Under the pieces are notes generated by a model. That model worked only from the letters and a program-made list of their open reading frames with translations. It ran no database searches and had not been told where the DNA came from. From Lysinibacillus sp. KCTC 33748 (GTDB lineage: Bacteria > Bacillota > Bacilli > Bacillales_A > Planococcaceae): DNA of 64,000 bases. A program made the position numbers and the translations under genes. The stretch spans positions 124,001-188,000 of the forward strand of contig NZ_MWSJ01000005.1 in the NCBI RefSeq assembly GCF_002237755.1. Direction: 5' to 3'. Shown here one piece after another: positions 41,782 to 50,422 of this stretch; within the stretch, counting starts at the first letter, position 1, and every line of letters starts with the position of its first letter.

Positions 41782-42405
41782 ATGAATCAAATCTCAATTG
41801 TAAAGGCTGATCATCGATCCATGGTCAGCGCTAAGCTAAATGTAATGGCATTGGAATACATGGCGTTTTCACTTGCAGGATCTGAGGAGGAGAACACGAT
41901 CGAAGGGACATTTCGTACGCTATGGCAGCAGGAGAACAACCGCTTTAGTCATCAATATGCTTACGAAGCTCAAATGGATGGGAAAACTTTAGGGATGATT
42001 ACTTGCTATCCCATACCTGTTTTAAATCGTCTTGCATGGCCCACTTTTAAACAGCTGCTTTCATTCCGAAAGCTAGACCTTGTTGCTTATAATATTCTGA
42101 ATATCAAAATGTTTTATTCCATGATCACCATGAAGGAGGGAGAAGATGACGAGTTTCACATCGGAACAATCGCTTTATTGCCCGAAAGCCGGGGACTGGG
42201 GGTAGGTACCAAGCTGCTTGAGTTTGCCGAGGAACAGGCCTGCCTGCAAGGCTTTGCCAAATGCTCGCTGACGGTAAAGAAAGAGAACCATCTTGCCATT
42301 AAATTGTATCAGAGGATAGGCTACCAGATTACAGGTGAAATCAATAAACCAAAGTTATCGTTGTACAGAATGGTCAAAAATGTAGAACCTTGCAACCGTT
42401 TATAA
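41782..42405 (+). CDS. GNAT-family N-acetyltransferase
   Basis: 207 residues. The acetyl-CoA fold is clear at 'EFHIGTIALLPESRGLGVGT' followed by 'KLLEFAEEQACLQGFAKCSL' and 'ENHLAIKLYQRIGYQI' (motif A R-x-x-G-x-G/A and motif B). An N-terminal extension (about 1-110) with 'LNVMALEYMAFSLAGSEEEN' is common in YjcK/RimI-like relatives. The substrate is unknown. GC content is higher than its neighbours, hinting that the TetR-GNAT pair was acquired. RBS: AAAAGGAGTG. Confidence 0.88.
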   Translation: MNQISIVKADHRSMVSAKLNVMALEYMAFSLAGSEEENTIEGTFRTLWQQENNRFSHQYAYEAQMDGKTLGMITCYPIPVLNRLAWPTFKQLLSFRKLDLVAYNILNIKMFYSMITMKEGEDDEFHIGTIALLPESRGLGVGTKLLEFAEEQACLQGFAKCSLTVKKENHLAIKLYQRIGYQITGEINKPKLSLYRMVKNVEPCNRL

Positions 42406-42741
42406 AAAAAGTTGTACCGTATTACCCCTTTGATTAAAGATTAAGTGAAAGAAATCGGGAAGAAATGAGTGAGATTTATAATAACAATCACCTAACTAAT
42501 TTAGTTAGGTAAACCAAAATTCTTCACCATCTTACTCTTAATGCAAATAAGCAAATGATTTTCATGGTATTTATTCGAGATTTAGTTTTTCATGATTCGG
42601 AAAAATATTAAAGGAACTTCTATAGTTACAATTTAGTAAGATTATATTTCAAATTGTAAGGGAACAGTTATTCATTTAAATAAAGAAAATGTTTATCTTT
42701 AAGGTAATAATAAACAATTAGACAAAAGTGAGGTAAATAAT
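42406..42741. other. intergenic with palindrome copy 3
   Basis: Apart from the palindrome at 42490-42510, nothing is recognised. The last 100 bp is A/T-rich promoter-like DNA ahead of the aminopeptidase. Confidence 0.45.
42490..42510. repeat. perfect palindrome, copy 3
   Basis: ACCTAACTAA-T-TTAGTTAGGT, identical to the core of the copy at 31039-31067. Confidence 0.85.
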
Positions 42742-43971
42742 ATGACTTTTGAAGAAAAATTACAAGCGTATGCAGAACTTGCGGTAAAAGTCGGTGTCAA
42801 TATTCAACCAGGGCAATATTTATTAGTCAATACATCAGTGGATGCATTGGATTTCGCCCGTTTAGTTGTGAAAGAAGCTTATAAGGCTGGGGCGGGACGT
42901 GTTCATGTTAATTTATCAGATGATGAAATGGATCGAGCTTACTTTGAACATGCCTCAGATGAAGAATTTAATCGTTTCCCAGAATGGATAGTCAAAATGA
43001 ATGATGAGCTGATCGAACGTAAAGGAGCACTATTAATGATAGATGCTGCAGACCCTGATAAATTTACAGGTATTTCAGCCGATCGTCTAGCTACCTATCA
43101 AAAGGTATCAGGGGCGGCTCTGAGCAACAATCGCAACGCAGTAATGAAGGATTTAATAGCTTGGTCGATGATAGCAGTTCCTTCATCAAAGTGGGCATCG
43201 AAGGTGTTCCCAAACCTATCAGCTGAGGAACAAGTACCTGCATTATGGGAGGCTATTTTTAAAACTGTTCATATCGGTGAAGGTAATGTTGTTAAAAACT
43301 GGCGTGAGCATGTAACAAATTTAGAATCTCGTGCGGCCCTACTGAACAATAAAAAATATGAGAAGCTTCACTATACAGCGCCAGGTACTGATTTAACAAT
43401 TGCCTTAGCGCCACAGCATAAATGGATTACTGGGGGTGGTAAAACGCCAGATGATACGATCTTTATGGCTAATATGCCGACAGAAGAAGTTTATACGTTA
43501 CCGATGAAACAAGGTGTAAATGGTTATGTCAGCAATACAAAACCATTAGTTTATCAGGGGAATATTATCGATGGCTTTAAACTGACATTCGAAGAAGGAA
43601 AAATTGTTAAAGCTGAAGCACAGATAGGACATGATTTATTACAGGAGCTTATGAATGTGGATGAAGGCTCTTGCTATTTAGGTGAGGTAGCACTTGTACC
43701 ACATGGATCGCCAATTTCAGCATCGGGGATTTTATACTTTAATACATTGTTTGATGAAAATGCATCGAACCATTTAGCAATTGGTAAAGCTTATCCAACT
43801 TGCTTAGAGGGTGGAAGAGATTTAGAAAACGATCAGCTTGAAGCGTTAGGTGCAAATATTTCAGTAACACATGAGGACTTTATGATTGGTAGCAGTGAGA
43901 TGGACATCGACGGTATTTTACCAGATGGAACTGTAGAGCCAATTTTCCGTAAAGGTAGCTGGGCATTTTAA
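42742..43971 (+). CDS. M29-family metallo-aminopeptidase (AmpS/PepS-type)
   Basis: 409 residues, the usual length. N-terminal 'YAELAVKVGVNIQPGQYLLV' and 'RVHVNLSDDEMDRAYFEHA' are M29 hallmarks. Metal and active-site segments are intact: 'GSCYLGEVALVPHGSPIS', 'ENASNHLAIGKAYPTCLEGG', 'ISVTHEDFMIGSSEMDIDG'. It is a cytoplasmic dimeric enzyme releasing N-terminal amino acids with Zn/Co at two sites. Monocistronic. RBS: GTGAGGTAAATA. Confidence 0.95.
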   Translation: MTFEEKLQAYAELAVKVGVNIQPGQYLLVNTSVDALDFARLVVKEAYKAGAGRVHVNLSDDEMDRAYFEHASDEEFNRFPEWIVKMNDELIERKGALLMIDAADPDKFTGISADRLATYQKVSGAALSNNRNAVMKDLIAWSMIAVPSSKWASKVFPNLSAEEQVPALWEAIFKTVHIGEGNVVKNWREHVTNLESRAALLNNKKYEKLHYTAPGTDLTIALAPQHKWITGGGKTPDDTIFMANMPTEEVYTLPMKQGVNGYVSNTKPLVYQGNIIDGFKLTFEEGKIVKAEAQIGHDLLQELMNVDEGSCYLGEVALVPHGSPISASGILYFNTLFDENASNHLAIGKAYPTCLEGGRDLENDQLEALGANISVTHEDFMIGSSEMDIDGILPDGTVEPIFRKGSWAF

Positions 43972-44415
43972 GTTTTTGATAGGAAGAAAGGAGTGGGGCA
44001 GATGAAACGATACCTGAGCTTCACTAGTAGCAATACCAGAAGGGTATCTAGGTTTCATCTGCTTTAGCTCAGACTGAAAACTACCTGTCAATTGGAGAAT
44101 CCTTGGCGGCTGGTCAAACACCTTATCAACAGAAATGATACAGACTACAGTGATTTAATTACCATGAGATTGATTGGGAATGACCGGTCAATTGAGTTTC
44201 TAGGTTATCCACGATAAATTATGGATGCAAGAAGCTTTGATGAACTTGCTAAAGACATTCGTGGTGTTCGTTATGTGGAAAAATTATACGAAACATTAGC
44301 AGATTTAGAATTATCGATACATACTTTAGAAGCTATCGGCGAATTAAAAATTGCAAGGTTGTATCCGTAGCACACAATTAATAATGTTATAAATATATAT
44401 TTTAGGAGAATTGAA
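43972..44415. other. rearranged intergenic debris
   Basis: A hairpin pair GCAGATGAAAC / GTTTCATCTGC (about 44000-44062) is seen, with pieces of kinase DNA and unknown coding remnants. See the separate entry at 44188-44370. Confidence 0.5.
44188..44370 (+). pseudogene. chimera: kinase fragment joined to unknown 3-prime gene end
   Basis: Bases 44210-44255 are identical to 40427-40472 of the histidine kinase gene, and 44189-44197 (GTCAATTGA) matches just upstream with an internal deletion. In another frame an ATG at 44221 opens 49 codons crossing the junction (MDARSFDELAKDIRGVRY... LEAIGELKIARLYP, stop 44368-44370). The right part is not kinase-like and its family is unknown. There is no ribosome binding site, so it is most likely recombination debris. 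Confidence 0.6.
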
Positions 44416-45456
44416 ATGAATAAACTAAATTCGTATCCACGAATAGATATTATGGATTACTTACGAGGATTTGCTTTGCTGGGGGTACTTCTTGTGAATA
44501 GTTACCAGGTTTTGGGTTATTTTTCTTATAGCGAGTTACACGCTAAATTTTATGATATATTCAACGGGACATTTTACCCTATTTTATTCTTTTTATTTGG
44601 ATTTGGGTGTTATCTTTTTATGAATCGATCCAATCAAAGAGTAAACAATAGATATCCTTTGTTTTTACGCAGAATCTCTTTTTTATTTGTATTAGGACTT
44701 ATCCATACATTTTATGCACCGCAAGGAATTCAAGATGTTTTAATGGTTTATGCTGTACTTGGCCTGTTTATTGTAATATTTTTCAAAAGAAATAAGTGGA
44801 CTAACTTAATAGTAACGGTTACGCTAATAGCCTTATCTATAGTTACAGCTTTATCTCAACCGTATTATGGTGAGAGAATAGTATGGCTAGAATTACTATC
44901 CGTCATAAGTAAGTGGCTTTCATTTATGATGCTAGGTTTTACGATGGGGCAATTTAAATTTTTTGAAAATGTCTATGGAAAATTAAAGTATATTTCGATT
45001 TTTTTAATCGTTAATATTTGTACTTATGTATCTTCATTTTATTTAAGGGGGTCAGAGTTATCAGAGTTATTTAACATTCCCCCTTCAGGATTTGAAATGC
45101 TAGAAGATTATAGTGTTGCCTTTATGATGACTAGCAGTCTTCTTATTATTTTACAATGGGACAAGGCAAAAGTGATATTAACTCCATTAAAGTTCTATGG
45201 ACAAATGTCTTTAACAAATTATCTTGCACAAAGTGTTTTACTAATTGTGTTTAGTATCATAATTGGTTTTACACCTATTAATTCATTAATTGTGTGCTTC
45301 ATAATCCACGCTATTTTAATTTCTTTTAGTATTGTTTGGTTAAGGTATTTTAAAATGGGACCAGTTGAATGGATATTAAGATATTTCACATATTGGAGTA
45401 AAATTCCGAATAGGAAGAAGAAATCTGTTTTTAGAAACGATTTAGAAAGTGTTTAG
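44416..45456 (+). CDS. DUF418-family membrane protein (YeiB-like)
   Basis: 346 residues with about eight helices. It begins with the typical 'RIDIMDYLRGFALLGVLLVN' and carries the DUF418 C-terminal region: 'YGQMSLTNYLAQSVLLIVFS', 'IWLRYFKMGPVEWILRYFTY'-like ending (here VWLRYFKMGPVEWILRYFTY). Relatives include acyltransferase-3-like membrane proteins; the biochemical function is not established. It is 51 bp upstream of the hydrolase gene, probably co-transcribed. RBS: TAGGAGAATTGAA. Confidence 0.92.
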   Translation: MNKLNSYPRIDIMDYLRGFALLGVLLVNSYQVLGYFSYSELHAKFYDIFNGTFYPILFFLFGFGCYLFMNRSNQRVNNRYPLFLRRISFLFVLGLIHTFYAPQGIQDVLMVYAVLGLFIVIFFKRNKWTNLIVTVTLIALSIVTALSQPYYGERIVWLELLSVISKWLSFMMLGFTMGQFKFFENVYGKLKYISIFLIVNICTYVSSFYLRGSELSELFNIPPSGFEMLEDYSVAFMMTSSLLIILQWDKAKVILTPLKFYGQMSLTNYLAQSVLLIVFSIIIGFTPINSLIVCFIIHAILISFSIVWLRYFKMGPVEWILRYFTYWSKIPNRKKKSVFRNDLESV

Positions 45457-45507
45457 ATGTTTAATCACTATATTTAGAAGTAAAATGCATTCTAAGGAGA
45501 CAGGCCA

Positions 45508-46890
45508 ATGAATTTCTGGGAAATTGTTTTGATAATTGTAAATTTTAGTCTATTGAGTTGGATACTGTTAGTAGGTAAGGAAACAAAAAAGTGGTCTAAA
45601 TTCGCATCTTTGGTTGCTATTGGAATGGTTATAATACAGCTATTGGCAGAAGGTTTTAGATGGCAGATGATTCCAGCCTATTTAACCCCAGTTATCTTGA
45701 TTATATGCTATTTATCAGCTGATCGGAAAAAGGGGTTCAGAAACAGGAGTATATTCATTGTTAAGTCTTTGTTGTTGTTCATCTATATTTCTGTAGCAGT
45801 TACGTTACCCTTACTTATGCCGGTATTTTCATTTGAAGAACCAACTGGCCCACATATGGTCGGTACGAAACTATATCATTGGGTCGATCAGCAGAGAAGT
45901 GAACCATATTCAAAAAATCCAATCGACCGACGTGAACTGATGGTGCAAATTTGGTATCCTGCAGCTGAAAAAAGCAAAGGGGATCGAGAACCTTATATTC
46001 GTAACATAAATGAGCTCTCCAAGGGATTGGAAAAAACATTGTCCATTCCTGCATTTGCATTCAGCCACCTGGACTTGGTAAAATCTCATTCGTTTATGGA
46101 TTTACAACTCTCAGACTCAGAGAATCATTATCCCATATTACTTTTCTCTCATGGGTTTAATGGTTTTCGTAATCAAAACACGTTTGAAGTTGAGGAGTTG
46201 GCTAGTCAAGGATATATTGTTCTAGGTATCGATCATACATTTGATGCTGCAGCTACCGTCTTTCCAGATGGTCGAACTGCTTACGTACAGCCCTTCAATT
46301 TAACTGATTTTAACGAACGCGATCGCCACATCAAATTATGGAAAGAAGATGTCACTTTTGTACTTGACCAGTTAGAGAAGCTTAATCAAAACGATGAGAC
46401 CGGCTTCTTTACAGGAAAGATTGATACCTCGCGTATTGGAATGTTTGGGCACTCTTACGGTGGGGCTACCGCAGCACAAATACTTGCAGAAGACTCTCGT
46501 GTCAAAGCAGCCATCGATATGGATGGCACATTGCATGGGGAAGTTTTACCTGAAAGTGGGATTGGAAAACCATTTCTGCTCATGAGTGCAGAAATAAATG
46601 AAGATTCTGATGAAGATTCCTATAAAGACAAGGTTCGCAGTGAACGTGGGTTAGCTGGCGGTGGCATGTCAATGGTCATTCCCCACACGGATCATTCAAG
46701 CTTCACTGATTTTCATTTGTTCTCCCCTCTGTTGCGGAGCCCAGGTGAAAATCCAAAGGAAGTCCATCGCATTATCAACGAATTCAGCCTGGCATTTTTT
46801 GACCAGTATATAAAACAGACGGACGATGGCTCAACCCTTAAAAGGCTGAAGACCAAATACCCGGAAGTGAATTTTAAAGTAAACCGATAA
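45508..46890 (+). CDS. membrane-anchored alpha/beta hydrolase (PAF-acetylhydrolase/dienelactone hydrolase-like)
   Basis: 460 residues. Three or four N-terminal helices (about 3-110: 'WEIVLIIVNFSLLSWILL', 'SLLLFIYISVAVTLPLLMP') anchor an outward-facing hydrolase. Signature elements: 'RRELMVQIWYPA', oxyanion strand 'YPILLFSHGFNGFRNQN', nucleophile Ser in 'GMFGHSYGGATAA', acid 'DMDGTL', and His in 'IPHTDHSSFTDF'. The family hydrolyses small esters such as phospholipid acyl or acetyl groups. It shares an operon with DUF418. RBS: TAAGGAGACAGG. Confidence 0.9.
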   Translation: MNFWEIVLIIVNFSLLSWILLVGKETKKWSKFASLVAIGMVIIQLLAEGFRWQMIPAYLTPVILIICYLSADRKKGFRNRSIFIVKSLLLFIYISVAVTLPLLMPVFSFEEPTGPHMVGTKLYHWVDQQRSEPYSKNPIDRRELMVQIWYPAAEKSKGDREPYIRNINELSKGLEKTLSIPAFAFSHLDLVKSHSFMDLQLSDSENHYPILLFSHGFNGFRNQNTFEVEELASQGYIVLGIDHTFDAAATVFPDGRTAYVQPFNLTDFNERDRHIKLWKEDVTFVLDQLEKLNQNDETGFFTGKIDTSRIGMFGHSYGGATAAQILAEDSRVKAAIDMDGTLHGEVLPESGIGKPFLLMSAEINEDSDEDSYKDKVRSERGLAGGGMSMVIPHTDHSSFTDFHLFSPLLRSPGENPKEVHRIINEFSLAFFDQYIKQTDDGSTLKRLKTKYPEVNFKVNR

Positions 46891-46944
46891 CCTTATGCAG
46901 TCCAATCCATTTAGGGTGTAGTATCTCATACCAAATAAGTTTCT

Positions 46945-47080
46945 GTGACCTCAGAAGAAATGTCCGCATTTTCAGAGGAGATTACGACAGGTGTAATGAA
47001 AACAATGAATAAGGCTGCAAAGGCAACAGAAAGTGTTGTAGCGTACGATGGTGCTACAATCAAGATAACCTTGAAAAAGC
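46945..47080 (+). pseudogene. possible 3-prime remnant, family unknown
   Basis: An open frame reads 'MSAFSEEITTGVMKTMNKAA' then 'ATESVVAYDGATIKITLKKL', protein-like and balanced in composition, but without a ribosome binding site. It later runs into the antisense of the TetR gene. I take it as the leftover of a lost gene. Confidence 0.3.
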
Positions 47081-47163
47081 TATTTCAAAGTTTGAGTAAA
47101 TTCTACCATTATGTAATTTTGCTATCGATTATCTTTTTGAGGATGGGATTAGAAGAACACTTT

Positions 47164-47757
47164 TCAATGTTCTTTGTAAATCCCATTCCAATAAATGTTC
47201 CAAACTTGCTCGGCGCGCCTTCTAAATTTTTCTTCCGTATAAAAAAGTAATTCCAAAAAGAGTCCATCCATCAAACAATTAAACGAGGCTATTAAGTCAT
47301 CAACCGGTTGATCCTTTATTATGCCTTGCTCTATTCCTTCTGAAAAGATTGTTTCAAGCACCTCAAAAAGCATTTCTTCCATCTCATTAAAAATGTTTTT
47401 CACTTTATCATTTAAAGTTGGAGGAAGGTAAAAAGCTAATTTTGTATATGCTGCTGTTTTTTCAGGTTGACTTAAATAGTAATTACAAAGTTCTTTCACT
47501 ATTTGGTAGAGCTTTTCTTTAGCCGACCCATTTTTTAAATTGGTAATTGATCGTTTTATGTGAAGGTAATACTCTTCGAGCAGATCTTTATATACAGCCA
47601 TAAACAGGTCCTCTTTGTTTTTAAAAAAAGCATATATCGATGGTGTTTTAATGCCAACTTCTTTAGCAATACTAGAAAGAGTTGCCTGATCGTAGCCTTT
47701 TTCAGCCAATTGTTTATAAGCAACTTCTTTAATCTTATTTTTTGTCATAAATATCAC
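47164..47757 (-). CDS. TetR/AcrR-family regulator
   Basis: 197 residues. 'IKEVAYKQLAEKGYDQATLSSIAKEVGIKTPSIYAFFKNKEDLF' spans residues about 9-52, a textbook TetR_N helix-turn-helix of the AcrR type; the C-terminal domain ('YYLSQPEKTAAYTKLAFYLP', 'EEMLFEVLETIFSEGIEQGI') resembles TetR_C ligand pockets. It is transcribed towards the hydrolase gene; no divergently transcribed transporter is present, so its regulon is unknown. RBS: AGAAGTGATA. Confidence 0.91.
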   Translation of the reverse strand: MIFMTKNKIKEVAYKQLAEKGYDQATLSSIAKEVGIKTPSIYAFFKNKEDLFMAVYKDLLEEYYLHIKRSITNLKNGSAKEKLYQIVKELCNYYLSQPEKTAAYTKLAFYLPPTLNDKVKNIFNEMEEMLFEVLETIFSEGIEQGIIKDQPVDDLIASFNCLMDGLFLELLFYTEEKFRRRAEQVWNIYWNGIYKEH

Positions 47758-48340
47758 TTCTAACTTATTTTTTATTGTTAACCTTACTATCTGTATTTAA
47801 AAACAAGGCGCAAAAACTTATTATAAAAATACTCCTCTAACTATAATACAAAACATTTGAGTAAAACAAAAATAAAAATCAGGAATATTGTTAAGCAATA
47901 AGTTATAGAGAATACTAAATATGTGGTATTTTCTATAAAAAATTTCTTATATTTATTTTTGCTTTTTCTCTTTTTGCCGTTTGGTACTCCGAGTATCTGT
48001 CAGACATATACGTAACCCACAGGCAAGGGAAAGTCCCATAGCAGAAGATTTAATTTCTATTTGGTTTTGATTAAACTAGTATTATCCCCTTTTAAGTTAA
48101 ATGTTAAAAAACTTACAGTACGCTGTTAATAACATTTAACTTAAAAGGGATTTTTGGTGTGTTGTAAAAAAACGAATGATGATACAACGCCTCCAAAGAT
48201 AGCTCACTGGCACCGATAGAATATCGATATCATATGGCTGCTTAGTATTTTTTACAGCTATTTACTTGACGGGAATAAGTCCAGCACTCATTTGAGTACC
48301 TAGTCTTTTTTATTTCCAAAAATTTAATCTTGCCAAAAAG
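47758..48340. other. intergenic with large inverted repeat
   Basis: It holds the 20-bp inverted repeat at 48087-48149. No coding potential was recognised. Confidence 0.5.
48087..48149. repeat. 20-bp perfect inverted repeat
   Basis: CCCTTTTAAGTTAAATGTTA (48087-48106) is exactly repeated inverted at 48130-48149 with a 23-bp spacer, followed by ATTTTT. It could be a terminator-like stem, a recombinase target or the relic of a small element. No gene is close. Confidence 0.8.
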
Positions 48341-48378
48341 CAAACGTTTGTTCTAGTATGTATACAAACAGGTGTTCT
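48341..48378 (+). promoter_or_regulatory. two tandem LexA-type SOS boxes
   Basis: CAAACGTTTGTTCT (48341-48354) and CAAACAGGTGTTCT (48365-48378) both resemble the Bacillus LexA operator CGAACrnryGTTyC with the A/C-rich left half kept. They are spaced 24 bp centre to centre and lie upstream of a UvrX-type polymerase operon, a standard LexA target. Confidence 0.75.
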
Positions 48379-48443
48379 TACGTATGATAGGTAAAGGGGA
48401 AAATCATTGTGCCCAATAATAAATAACTGTAGTAGGAGATATC

Positions 48444-48569
48444 TTGGTTCAAATTGGATATAAAAGGTTTAAAAGTCCAGGCGCGATTCAATTTATGGAA
48501 GTTGATCCTTTACTAGTAGGCACATCGGCAGAAATTGAAAGTACAGATATAGTGATTAGCCAATTTTAA
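48444..48569 (+). CDS. 41-residue ORF at the head of the SOS operon
   Basis: A TTG start preceded by TAGGAGA encodes MVQIGYKRFKSPGAIQFMEV... ending STDIVISQF, 30 bp before the WYL-like gene. There is no membrane segment; it is charged and compact. It lies between the LexA boxes and the polymerase, so it would be DNA-damage induced. It could instead be the tail of a decayed gene. Confidence 0.4.
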   Translation: MVQIGYKRFKSPGAIQFMEVDPLLVGTSAEIESTDIVISQF

Positions 48570-48598
48570 AAATTGCGAGAGGTAAGGAGGAAACTACG

Positions 48599-48820
48599 AT
48601 GAGAGAGCAACTGATTAAAGCTATGCAGCGCAAACAATTAGTGAACATGATGTATGTAGCAAAAGATGGTTCCATAACAAAAAGGCGGGTGAAAGTCATT
48701 AAAATTGTTGGTGATTCATTTCAAGCATTTTGTTTTACAAGACATGCAAAACGTACTTTTTTGATCAGTAACGTTCTAGCCGTTATTCCTTTTGTTAGTA
48801 GGGGACGTGAAGTTGTATGA
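48599..48820 (+). CDS. stand-alone WYL-like domain protein
   Basis: 73 residues: 'LIKAMQRKQLVNMMYVAKDG', 'ITKRRVKVIKIVGDSFQAFC', 'RHAKRTFLISNVLAVIP'. The pattern (Y-x-A/D-x-D-G-x-x-x-x-R-x-V-x-P-x-x-I ... R-x-F-x-I-x-x-I) fits a minimal WYL Sm-like fold, normally a ligand-sensing part of larger regulators. No DNA-binding domain is attached. Ribosome site AAGGAGGAAAC is very strong, and the stop overlaps the polymerase start (GTATGA), so the two are coupled. Confidence 0.65.
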   Translation: MREQLIKAMQRKQLVNMMYVAKDGSITKRRVKVIKIVGDSFQAFCFTRHAKRTFLISNVLAVIPFVSRGREVV

Positions 48821-50076
48821 ATTATGAGAGTATGCCCAATAGACCTATTATGTGTATCGATATGAAATGCTTTTACGCCAGTATCGTAGCGATGTTACAT
48901 GGGCTAGATATTTTAAAAACTCCAGTTGCAGTAGTAGCAAATTTTGACCAGCCAGGTAGCGTAGTGCTTGCTGCATCTCCCTTAATGAAAGAAAAATTTA
49001 GTATCAAAACTGGTAGTAGGCGTTATGAAATACCTCAACATCCTGACATTAGATTGTTTGAGCCTAAAATGAGTTTCTTTATTCAAATGTCGATGACGAT
49101 TACAAAATTAATCTCTAATTACGTCCCGGTTGATGCTATACATGTGTATAGTGTAGACGAAAGTTTTGTTGATTTAACCGGTACTGAAACGCTTTGGGGT
49201 TCACCAGAAGAAACGGCTAAGGAAATACAAAAGGCTATTCTTGACCAATTTAATATACCTAGTGCAGTAGGTATGGGACCAAATATGTTAATAGCCAAAT
49301 TAGCTTTAGACCTTGAAGCAAAGAAAACAGGCTTTGCTAGATGGACTTATGAGGATATTCCAAAGAAATTATGGCCGGTAAGACCTCTATCGGAAATGTG
49401 GGGCATAGGAAAACGAATGGAAGCAAATCTAAATGCTATGGGGATACAAACAGTTGGTGGTTTGGCTAATACAGATCTAAAAGAATTAGAAAAGCGCTTT
49501 GGTGTAATGGGCAATCAACTCTATTACCATGCATGGGGAATAGATCTATCCAAATTAGGGGAGCCGTTAATAACAAACGGAGCTTTAAGTTTTGGGAAGG
49601 GACAAATGCTGATGAGGGATTACCATACACGAAAAGAAATCTCTGTAGTGCTCCTTGAAATGTGTGAGGACGTAATGAAGCGAACGCGGAATGCAGGTTA
49701 TGTGGGTCGTACAATTAGTATTGGTCTTTCTTATAGTCGAAACGCCATGACCAAAGGGTTCCATAGATCTAAAACAATTGCAGTGCCAACAAGTGAAACT
49801 CTTGTGATGTATAAAACTTGTCTTGAATTACTGGATGAACACTTTGCAGGGGAGCCAGCTCGTCAATTATCTGTCCGAATAACGAACCTCGAAAGAGAGC
49901 ATAGTATCCAATTAGATTTATTTGACGAACGCAAACCACAGCGTCAAATTATAGGACCTACTATGGATGCCATACGCAATCGGTTTGGAGCAACATCAAT
50001 ATTAAGAGCAGTTTCTTTCACAAAAGCTGGTACAGCTATTAATCGAGATCGCCTAGTTGGTGGTCATTTGGCATAG
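48817..50076 (+). CDS. uvrX: Y-family DNA polymerase, UvrX/DinB-like
   Basis: 419 residues. Catalytic motif 'CIDMKCFYASIVAMLHGLD' (D-M/L-x-x-F-Y/F steric gate region), 'PVAVVANF', 'YSVDESFVDLT' with the two-metal Asp-Glu pair, 'IPSAVGMGPNMLIAKLALDL', thumb HhH 'MWGIGKRMEANLNAMGIQTV', and little-finger region to the end. It most resembles the UvrX/YqjW group of Firmicute translesion polymerases. Induced by DNA damage through the LexA boxes, error-prone by family. The neighbouring YolD-like gene matches the yqjW-yqjX arrangement. Confidence 0.92.
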   Translation: MNYESMPNRPIMCIDMKCFYASIVAMLHGLDILKTPVAVVANFDQPGSVVLAASPLMKEKFSIKTGSRRYEIPQHPDIRLFEPKMSFFIQMSMTITKLISNYVPVDAIHVYSVDESFVDLTGTETLWGSPEETAKEIQKAILDQFNIPSAVGMGPNMLIAKLALDLEAKKTGFARWTYEDIPKKLWPVRPLSEMWGIGKRMEANLNAMGIQTVGGLANTDLKELEKRFGVMGNQLYYHAWGIDLSKLGEPLITNGALSFGKGQMLMRDYHTRKEISVVLLEMCEDVMKRTRNAGYVGRTISIGLSYSRNAMTKGFHRSKTIAVPTSETLVMYKTCLELLDEHFAGEPARQLSVRITNLEREHSIQLDLFDERKPQRQIIGPTMDAIRNRFGATSILRAVSFTKAGTAINRDRLVGGHLA

Positions 50077-50089
50077 GAGTGATTTATTA

Positions 50090-50422
50090 ATGATACAAGA
50101 CAGAGGTAATATTAAATGGGCATCGATGATGTTGCCGGAGCATTTGGAGCTTCTTAGAGAGTACAAACAAGAGTGCACAGAACAGCCGAGAGAATTGACT
50201 GAATGGGAGCTGGAAGAACTACAGAAAACAATTGATCAAGCTTTTAATCAGCAATTGGACATAAAATTAGAAGTGTGGAAGGACTACAAAATTACACAAT
50301 GGACTGGAATAATTAAATCGATGAATACTAATGAACTCATATTTGAAACACTACTTAACACGAAAAGTATTCCAATCCAAAGTATTCAATCAGCCCAACT
50401 GGATGCTGATTATTATGATTAA
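50090..50422 (+). CDS. YolD-like family protein
   Basis: 110 residues from the ATG at 50090 (AGGAGTGATTTA upstream). 'DRGNIKWASMMLPEHLELLR' is the diagnostic YolD start (D-R-G-x-x-K-W-x-x-M-x-L-P-E-H), followed by 'WELEELQKTIDQAF' and a beta-rich WYL-like end. YolD proteins sit next to Y-family polymerases and have been compared to UmuD-like accessory proteins; the exact role is unproven. It overlaps the next gene by 8 bp. Confidence 0.9.
   Translation: MIQDRGNIKWASMMLPEHLELLREYKQECTEQPRELTEWELEELQKTIDQAFNQQLDIKLEVWKDYKITQWTGIIKSMNTNELIFETLLNTKSIPIQSIQSAQLDADYYD

Noticed and set aside
30778-42510. CRISPR-like repeats because one palindrome recurs
   Set aside because: Only three copies, kilobases apart, with no regular spacers and no cas genes.
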